Shown here one piece after another: positions 57,721 through 64,000 of a stretch of 64,000 nucleotides of DNA; within the stretch, counting starts at the first letter, position 1; each line of letters starts with the position of its first letter. A program made the translations under genes and the position numbers. The notes beneath the pieces were generated by a model, which was not told where the DNA came from, ran no database searches, and was given only the letters and a program-made list of their open reading frames with translations. The stretch is taken from contig BTPG01000004.1 in the NCBI GenBank assembly GCA_036245525.1, positions 44,787,482 to 44,851,481 on the forward strand, read 5' to 3'. The stretch comes from Semisulcospira habei (Eukaryota; Mollusca; Gastropoda; Semisulcospiridae).

Positions 57721-58250
57721 CCTGGCTTTTTGGGTTTTGCAGGCAGTGTTTCATGTTGTCGATGTATCTTGGTCTGACCGAGCTGATGTTTGCTTGCGCC
57801 AGGATGCTGTAATTTGCGCCAATGTGGTCCCCACCAGTTTCTTCATCGGAGACTTTTTTCGCAGCTCTAGCTTCCATGGCTTCGGTCTGAGGCCTCCACG
57901 TGAATCCAGTAATCTGTTTGATGCCAGTAAATTTGGCCTGTCTGTCTTTGGTACTGGAAGGTCCCGAGTTTTAAGGTGGCCTCTTCCATCTGATTTAAAG
58001 AGATGGTCTAGCTCAGTTTGAGTGGCTGTCTTTCTGTCCAGCTGCTGACTATTGGCAGCATCCTGGATTCTGAAGGATGCTATTTCTTTATTTTCTGCTG
58101 CACTCTACACTGCAAAGTCATCCGCATGGAGGATGTTCGAGACGAACCTTGGTACTGCTGTACTGATGTCATTAATGTAGACCAAGAACAGCATCAGACT
58201 CAACATCTCCCTGAGGTACACCTTCCCCGAGTTTGACAAGACTGTTGAAT
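57721..58250 (-). pseudogene. Reverse transcriptase-like relic
   Basis: Minus strand: GVPQGDV, LFLVYINDISTAVPRFV and NILHADDFAV resemble RT palm motifs B and C (GVPQGS..., YINDI, ADD). Downstream SAAENKEIASFRIQDAAN continues like a LINE RT and then passes into a frame ending LRPKPWKLELRKKS that is duplicated inside foldback G2. The clade is unknown and the gene is broken. Confidence 0.6.
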
Positions 58251-58299
58251 GTGCAGACGGTAGAAGATTCAGCGGCAGCCCCTGTTAAACATGTCTTAA

Positions 58300-59385
58300 C
58301 TAAAAGAATTACAATTAAATTGATGGGTCAATTTGAAATTAATGAAAATGATCACAAAATAATTTTTATGCTCAATATGCATACTTTGTTAAGAAAACTG
58401 ACAACAAAAATATTTAAAAGAAGGAGTATGACATAAGCAATTGTTATGATCATTTTGAGTTCCTTTGCTTACGGGTAAAATGGGGGTAGGGCAGCAGATT
58501 TCGCCACTGTGGCCCCTAAATGCATCATAAAATCAGGTTGGGAGTAACTGTGGTACTCTATCCTTATATATTAATAAAACTTTAAAAAAAGACCTATCAG
58601 TTGTATACAAAATTTCTGAGGGCATCGGAAACAAAGTACGTTTCCCAATTCGGCAATTTCAAATGGGAAAAAGCTATCATTCACCACGAACGTACCGTAA
58701 AGGATGCCGACTTTCCTTATTTTCTTGCACTTTATGCTCACATTATTAAAACGTAATAGGTAAAGAGAGGTCAAAATGAAATGGAATAACTTTAGTACTT
58801 TTTTTAATTAATTTTGTTTATTTTTACAACTTGGGGGTAGAAATACAAAATCAACCACTGTGGCACTCACAGTGAACACAGCATCACCCAGTCAAGTTTA
58901 TAATAACTGTGTCATCCTGTTGTAATGGTGTAAGCCTGAAAATGGACTGCCAGTGCTATAGGAAATGTCTGAAGGCATCTGACACATTATTTTTGTCTTT
59001 GTTTGCGATTTCGCGGAAATGGCCGTTTACTGGGTGCACACATACCTTCACTGTGAGCCAGAGATTTAATATATTTTCATTCTGGTTTTTTGTTTGTTTG
59101 TTTGTTGTGGGTTTTTTTTTTTTTTTTTGCAGAGGACGCAGAAGGTGTGCCGTAACATAATATTGCCTGATTTGGGCTTCTGGAATGAATTCTGATTTAT
59201 TTAGAGAAAAATGTTTCTCAACCTCATGTTAGCATCCGCGAATAGCGTGAATGGGGGTACCCTTACGCCATCGGCTATATCTCGTGGTGTGTTCCTAGGG
59301 TACACGTTGAAACACATCTTATTGAGTACTGGAGGGGGGAGTGGGGTGGGGGGGGGGGGTGCACGGTAGACCGGGCTAGCTTTTG
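58300..59385. repeat. Right arm of the large inverted repeat
   Basis: Reverse complement of 52555-54275 minus the G3 insertion. Contains AATTGATGGGTCAATTTGAA, CATAAAATCAGGTTGGGAGT, CATCGGAAACAAAGTACGTT and GTGAATGGGGGTACCCTTAC. It ends in poly-G next to CACGGTAGACCGGGCTAGC. Confidence 0.87.
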
Positions 59386-59435
59386 GACTATATACTATGT
59401 GATGACGTTTTCGAAATCTTTTATATCTCTTTCAG

Positions 59436-59533
59436 CTATGTACTGCAGCTGAGGGTCAACTCCACCGCAAAGTCCGACCAGAGGGTCATGGCTGTGACCA
59501 AAATCACGCTCACGCCGTACTGCTTCATCCAAG
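59436..59533 (+). CDS. ALK: ALK/LTK-type receptor, exon d (end of MAM domain)
   Basis: Acceptor TATCTCTTTCAG at 59435, donor CAAG|GTGCGG after 59533; phase 2 in, phase 1 out. The peptide YVLQLRVNSTAKSDQRVMAV, then TKITLTPYCFIQ, matches the last strands of a MAM domain: an L-x-V strand, a hydrophobic A-V-x-x-I strand and the closing cysteine. It joins exon c as KPRHSYVLQL and exon e as CFIQGIVNLTTC. The exon starts about 50 bp after the end of the large inverted repeat. Confidence 0.88.
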
Positions 59534-59661
59534 GTGCGGTTTCCATGGACTTTTTTGTTTTTACGCAGTCTCTTCACTGCCGCTGGGCGCCTTGCCTGTC
59601 GTTGAAATCTCAAAGAGCCCGACCCAGCCGTCCAAAGGAACATGGACACAGAGTGTTGGTA

Positions 59662-59728
59662 GCAAGAGGCATAGATCCTCATGAGCCCCGCAACTGCGGG
59701 GGCTCATAAAGGGTCTATGTCTCTTGCC
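59662..59728. repeat. Hairpin MITE family A
   Basis: GCAAGAGGCATAGATCCTCA / ATAAAGGGTCTATGTCTCTTGC around GCCCCGCAACTGCGGGGGC, 128 bp after exon d. Confidence 0.85.
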
Positions 59729-59807
59729 GTTGGATCGTCACAATTTGTCAGTGTTCAGTTTCCTCGGCTGTGAAGGGCTTCATTGTCCCTCGAGAGACAA
59801 ATTGGGG

Positions 59808-59841
59808 CCCCCGCGACTGTGGATCTGTGCCTCTTGCTGAG
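59808..59841. repeat. Family A right half
   Basis: GGCCCCCGCGACTGTGGATC then TGTGCCTCTTGCTG; left arm missing. Confidence 0.6.
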
Positions 59842-60019
59842 ACCAATTTGTATCCATGTTTCTTGGACGGTGTTGGCTTTTGGTTGTTGAGTGAACGAAC
59901 ACTTCAGAAACAAAAATGTACTTACAGTGGTCGGGAAGCGGTTAATCTGGGAACTGGTAGCATTCGTTCTCATAATAACTTGTTTGCCTCTCAGATAATC
60001 CCTCAGATTATGTATCTGT

Positions 60020-60087
60020 TTAACTCATTCAAGGCGCCCCGCATTAATAGCTCCGGCTGCGCTACACGATACTTTGGAATGAGTCAA
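60020..60087. repeat. Hairpin MITE family C, diverged
   Basis: TTAACTCATTCAAGGCGCC ... TTTGGAATGAGTCAA. Confidence 0.6.
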
Positions 60088-60107
60088 ATTGTTTGGCTTT
60101 AAATTAG

Positions 60108-60325
60108 TTAACCCGTTGAGTGCCAGTTGACGCATATTGTGGTTCTGCATTCTTTGTTTTTAATCCGACACCAAAATGTCCTAACTTTCCCAGGAACATG
60201 GATTCAAACTGGTGTCAGCTAAGGGCATAGCTCCTCATGAGCCCCCGCAACTGCGAGGGCTCATGAGAATCTATGCCTCTTGAAGTTGGGTGGTGTTTAG
60301 GTTTTCTTGGCACTGAACGGGTTAA
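60108..60325. mobile_element. Hairpin MITE family A, complete TTAA-bounded element (218 bp)
   Basis: TTAACCCGTTGAGTGCCAG at the left and TTGGCACTGAACGGGTTAA at the right; hairpin core 60217-60284. Same structure as 22348-22562. Confidence 0.9.
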
Positions 60326-60341
60326 ACACCCGCGGGGGACA

Positions 60342-60432
60342 GCCCAGTGCGCAAAAGGCCATCGGGCCGACGTTGGCCCGCGCACGGCCGTGCGCGGGTC
60401 AACGTCGGCCCGATGGCCTTTAGCGCATTGGG
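60342..60432. repeat. Hairpin MITE family D, 46 bp before exon e
   Basis: CCCAGTGCGCAAAAGGCCAT / ATGGCCTTTAGCGCATTGGG with inner GCCCGCGCACGGCCGTGCGC; almost fully paired, just upstream of an ALK splice acceptor. Confidence 0.9.
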
Positions 60433-60478
60433 AGGTTCTGTACGAAGCTAAAATCCCGTTCACCAGCTCCATCACCAG

Positions 60479-60638
60479 GTATTGTCAACCTGACAACGTG
60501 CGGTGCCCGTGGGGCGATAGGGCCGACCCAGGCCATGTGTAACAAAGCCTATGAGGGCCAGGACAGCGTCACAGTCTGGGGAGACCAGCCGCTCACTGGG
60601 GCACAGATGTGGAAGGTGGACGTGTCAGCCATGTACAG
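60479..60638 (+). CDS. ALK: ALK/LTK-type receptor, exon e (start of glycine-rich domain)
   Basis: Acceptor TCCATCACCAG at 60478, donor TACAG|GTGAGG after 60638; phase 1 in, phase 2 out. It encodes NLTTCGARGAIGPTQAMCNK, AYEG, then PLTGAQMWKVDVSAMY. The TTCGA.G..GPTQA.CN.AY pattern followed by L.G.Q.WKV is diagnostic of the extracellular membrane-proximal region of ALK and LTK, where ligands of the ALKAL type bind in vertebrates. It fixes the gene's identity better than the MAM exons do. Confidence 0.95.
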
Positions 60639-61455
60639 GTGAGGAGGAACCGTAAAATCTGAATCACAGTCCAGCGAACATATTACTGTAAGCAGTAGCC
60701 GATCTTAGGGAGAGAGAGGTGGGGTGAAGTGGGGAGAGGTTCCAGACACCTCCACCCCAATTTTTTTCAATATTATATCAAAGTTCCTTTTGGGGATTCT
60801 GGACCCCCGGGAGGTAACGCCCTTGGTAAGGTCCAAAATCGCACACCTGCACACATATCGTAACAAGCAGAAAGGTCCGAGTTAACGCCACAACTGCGGG
60901 GGCTCATGAGGATCTATGCCTCTTGCAGTTGAGTGGTGTTCAAATTATCTTGGCAGTGAGCGGGTTTAACTATTTTAGCCCCGGATCCCTACAGCAGGAG
61001 ATGGCTTGACCGTGATAATTCAAGTGTAGTGTCAGATTAGCTTGGCGCCTGAATCCATCTCCTGCTACTGGTTCATAGTCGTTAGGCAATACCTCCAAAA
61101 TTTGAGAAATTAATGGGACCTTTGGGCCAAAAGGGTTCAAGTATTCTTATCGCTCCCGCCAACAAAAAAAAAACACCCAATCTTAGCTTCACCCGTGCCG
61201 AGAAAATTTGAACAAACCCAACTGCAAGAGGTATATGCAAGGTCCGAGTTAACGCCGCAATTGCGGGGGCTCATAAGGATCTATGTCTCTTGCTGACACA
61301 ATTGTTGAATCCACTTTCCTAGGACCACTAGGGCTTGGTGACGAAGACTGCAAAAACACAGTTTCCGTCAACGGGCACAGAAAGGGCTTGGTCGTTGCAT
61401 TGTGTAAGGTAATCAGTATCGGTGGAATTTCCTTTTCTTACAACTTTCGCTCCAG
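60639..61455. other. Intron with family F, A and E half-copies
   Basis: Family F half at 60826-60860, family A right half at 60891-60929 with its GCGGGTTTAAC end, family E left half at 60990-61070, and family A at 61223-61293. Both family A pieces have an unusual left side (AAGGTCCGAGTTAACGCC). Confidence 0.7.
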
Positions 61456-61609
61456 GCTGCAAGCGTACGGAGCGCGAGGCAGTTACGGCCAATTGAAGCT
61501 CGACCGGCTCAATTCAGCCTACGGGGCGCTCGTCCACGCCAAGTTCCGCCTGCACAAAGGGGAGCACCTCTTTGCAGTCGTGGGGCAGGAGGGAGACAGC
61601 TTTTGCGAG
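61456..61609 (+). CDS. ALK: ALK/LTK-type receptor, exon f (glycine-rich domain)
   Basis: Acceptor CTTTCGCTCCAG at 61455, donor GCGAG|GTACAC after 61609; phase 2 in, phase 0 out, 154 bp. The peptide LQAYGARGSYGQLKLDRLNS, AYGALVHAKFRL, HLFAVVGQEGDSFCE follows the ALK layout of a GYGA.GG strand, a G..V.G.F.L strand and a L.I.VGQQG strand. It joins exon e as MYRLQAYGARG. Confidence 0.94.
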
Positions 61610-62078
61610 GTACACACTGACATACGAGGAAGTCTGCCTAGTAACGCAAAAGACAGTAGTTCCATTTGGGATGAAGCGAAATTTTCATGGTATTGCAATT
61701 AAACATCACGCTTTTCACAATAATGGATTTACAGTCAGAAGCGTCTGTTAATCTCGCCCCACAAAATAACGAAAGTTGTTTTATATCACCATGACCCCTT
61801 ACCCAGCGAAAATAGTATGAGCCTGAATTTAAGGGAACTTAAATTTCGCCGCCTCTCCCTCCGCCCCCTCCCCCCCCCCCCCCCCCGGAGGGAGGGGGGG
61901 GTGGGGGGGGGCGGAGAGAGAGGCAGTGTAAGGGCTGAACAGCTCACGATAGTCTACCGGTTTGAATGAATTGTCATCAAGCTTTACTGAGGGTCATCAT
62001 AGACTTTGCGATGACCTAAGTCTCTAAATACTCTAATACAACAACTCATCCTCAACCGTTTGGCGGTGAATTTCGCAG
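61610..62078. other. Intron with mirrored poly-C / poly-G block at 61857-61920
   Basis: 61849-61924 reads CGCCGCCTCTCCCTCCGCCC, then ~18 C, then a GGAGGGAGGGG and G-run ending GCGGAGAGAGAGGC: an imperfect inverted repeat of homopolymers. Confidence 0.7.
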
Positions 62079-62183
62079 GGCGAGCATGCAGCACCAAACA
62101 TCTGCCTGCCTGACCATGACGAGACCAACACCTCAACACCGAAGAGTGGAGGCGGCGGGGGAGGCGCTACGTTTGTGTACAGG
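62079..62183 (+). CDS. ALK: ALK/LTK-type receptor, exon g (glycine-rich domain, polyglycine)
   Basis: Acceptor GAATTTCGCAG at 62078, donor AGG|GTGAGT after 62183; 105 bp, phase 0 in and out. The peptide GEHAAPNICLPDHDETNTST then PKSGGGGGGATFVYR matches the ALK segment with a conserved cysteine followed by the WAGGGGGGGGATYVF-type polyglycine strand. The transmembrane and kinase exons must lie beyond 64 kb. Confidence 0.94.
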
Positions 62184-63000
62184 GTGAGTTGCAAGAGACG
62201 ACCTCCTGAAACCAGAAACCCCGTACCGTCGTGTCTTGCCGCAAACAGTGGATTAAAAGCCCGGACAAACATACGATATCGCATATTTGTCCGGTCTTTT
62301 AATCTACTGTTTTCATCCCGTTTTTCCCCCTTCCGATTTCCTGAACATTTGTTCCTACGTCAAAGAACCCGGGGCGAATCGCACGTCGTTTTCAGTGGCC
62401 AGTACCTGCTTTCATTACTGAATTCTCTGGTTCGTGAATACCACTGAATACTGCTTTTATAAAGTTCTGTATTACCCCTGTATACTGAGTTTAGATACTT
62501 GAAAAATACCCAAATATAGTAGTGTACGGGAAAGGCTGATAGCGGAGTACCCATCCACCGCAGATACCCATAACCCTATATTACTGTGACGGGCTTTGAA
62601 AGGGCTACACATTGACGTCACGTGTAAATGTCGTGTGGTTGATTTGGTGACACACAGGTGCAAATATCTATATATGTAACAAAATGACAGTACATTAACA
62701 CCACACACCTATGAAGCAAGCAAACGTGCATGAAAACGGGTCCAAAAGTTTGCATGCGCTTACCATGATAATGATGTGTTGGAAACTCATGATTCAAACT
62801 TGTGACTGTGTCATTGTCTGTTTATTGCTGTCACATAGCAGTGTCCACAATGCACACAGGTGTCAAAAATAGAAAAAAGTAACTGTAAAAGATCCGCTAT
62901 TATATAGTACACCTTGATTGTCCATGCTTACGCATACACTATGTACAGTTACTGGGAGGGTAAAGATGAAATTACTACACTGTAACTTTATGATACACTG
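62184..63000. other. Intronic sequence with one palindrome
   Basis: 62235-62312 is inverted (AACAGTGGATTAAAAGCCCG, GACAAACATACGATATCG / complement). The rest (62480-63000) is unassigned. Confidence 0.55.
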
Positions 63001-63718
63001 TCATACACTGTCACCCACTGTCACCCTGTATCTACAGTTGTATCTGTGTGTGGTACAACAACAAAAGTTCTTGTAGTCATTACAACAAAGGTACACGTCA
63101 CATTTCCGGCTCATAATAACAGATTTGCCCCTCTTGTACGGGTTGTTCGCACAGCTAACCCCTGGGTTTGCGTCCCTGTAGCGGGTGTGTCGCTTGTAGC
63201 ACAGAGCACATCCATGACCACTGACAGGTAAGTGGTCAACTCGGCCAGGGCGAGTCTCGTTGTTGCTGGCGGCAGAGTCGCAGTGACGGCTCTTTGCTGC
63301 ATTCGCGTTTGTGTACGTTGTGATAGTTTCGAACACACTCTCAGTAGAAGAGGCCAAAGTACCCGGACGCACTGACAGATGTGTCAATTACACGTGTTGG
63401 GCCTAGCCTTCGGGTGAATGTCACCCGCTCAGGTGCAACATAATATGGTCCTACTGTCCATTCAAATTGTGGATTTCGGAACCACAGTGGCACATTGTCA
63501 TCGTCAAGTTCATCGCCACTTTCGTCGTCGGCATCGCGAACATCATCATTGTTGTCGTTAGTGTCTTGTCGCACAACTGACACGCACAATATCGGCCCTG
63601 GCCTTCTCTGTCAACTGAACTAAATCCATCTCTCCGAAATCGCCTCTATCCCAAAACTGACTCATCATCAGTCACTAAATTCGTCCCTGTCACGGTCACT
63701 TTCTTCTCTCTGCGCCAT
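63001..63718 (-). pseudogene. piggyBac transposase relic lacking the catalytic core
   Basis: Minus strand from MAQREESDRDRDEFSD (63718): an acidic N-terminus (DADDESGDELDDDNVPLWF), QFEWTVGPYY, then SASGYFGLFY and, one frame over, SVFETITTYTNANAAKSRH. These match the start of piggyBac/PGBD transposases (F..W, GP, ..YF.LF, ..VF..I...TN.YA). The frame then jumps to a cysteine-rich end: GCALCYKRHTRY...VSCANNPYKRG...CDVYLCCNDYKN, the C-terminal zinc-binding domain of that family. The DDD catalytic core (~350 residues) is missing between the two, and there are early stops and a frameshift. It lies in an ALK intron, antisense. Confidence 0.72.
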
Positions 63719-64000
63719 TTTTGCAAACACAACCAAAGTTCAACTCGAAGGAATTTTTTTTTTATATAGTAAACTCCGCATCCTGTTTCCCAGGCCCCGA
63801 GCCGACTATAACATAAACACGGCGCGCCTCGCGGTACCATTGGGCCAGCGCTGTCAAGGTCGCCGCTAATCCGGTAGCCACTCAGTCTGAACAGGTAGCG
63901 CGGATTTCCGACGAACGCCGCTAGCGCAAACGGCTTTGTTTAGCAGGTAGCCGTACGCGGGGGAACAGAAGCTGCGGCCCCGCTATACCGGGAGACCATA
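63719..64000. other. No gene recognised to window edge
   Basis: Could hold the 5' end of the piggyBac element, but no TTAA/CCC terminus was found before the edge. Confidence 0.35.

Overview
This window reads as intronic, repeat-saturated DNA of a multicellular eukaryote. Long CT, GT, ATT, poly-C and poly-T tracts, a tRNA-derived SINE, many 5'-truncated LINEs, a Ty3/gypsy element and dozens of perfect hairpin MITEs all point that way. The TE mix (RTE, CR1/L2-like and RNase H-bearing LINEs) and marine-invertebrate-like sequence suggest a lophotrochozoan, most likely a gastropod mollusc. That placement is inference; no search was run.

One host gene is recognisable, on the + strand from about 41.7 kb to the right. 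Seven short exons (41686-41859, 43585-43685, 44777-44955, 59436-59533, 60479-60638, 61456-61609, 62079-62183) have splice sites and phases that chain without a break. They encode the MAM domain and the start of the glycine-rich domain of an ALK/LTK-type receptor tyrosine kinase. The kinase domain would lie beyond the right edge. The first intron of the chain needs a GC donor, and the third intron is 14.5 kb.

Layout. 0-14 kb: hairpin MITEs, a SINE, a 1.27 kb TIR transposon, an L2-like LINE, a zinc-finger LINE (7.0-9.15 kb) and a 27-bp minisatellite grown inside a hairpin MITE. 14.56-18.63 kb: a defective gypsy element with both LTRs, inserted in a hairpin MITE and itself carrying a LINE. 19-28 kb: hairpins, an 84-bp minisatellite derived from a MITE, and a dispersed 500-bp repeat. 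28.9-34.6 kb: a second copy of the TIR transposon, expanded by nested LINEs and a small TIR MITE. 35-41 kb: hairpins and foldbacks. 41.7-62.2 kb: ALK exons separated by TEs. One 0.2 kb MITE at 44.96 kb is expanded to about 7 kb by a CR1-like LINE (containing a full-length RTE), a foldback and a 51-bp minisatellite. 52.5-59.4 kb: a large inverted repeat around LINE relics and a perfect 15 x 72 bp array. 63.0-63.7 kb: an internally deleted piggyBac transposase relic.

Two themes tie the window together. First, several unrelated hairpin MITE families end in TTAA, and a piggyBac relic lies in the same window, so one kind of transposase probably moved them. Second, four foldback elements share an asymmetric architecture (palindromic arms, then a short related tail, with 12-14 bp target duplications). 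This is the best candidate here for an undescribed element family. All four minisatellites nucleate inside transposons (three in MITEs, one in a LINE ORF).
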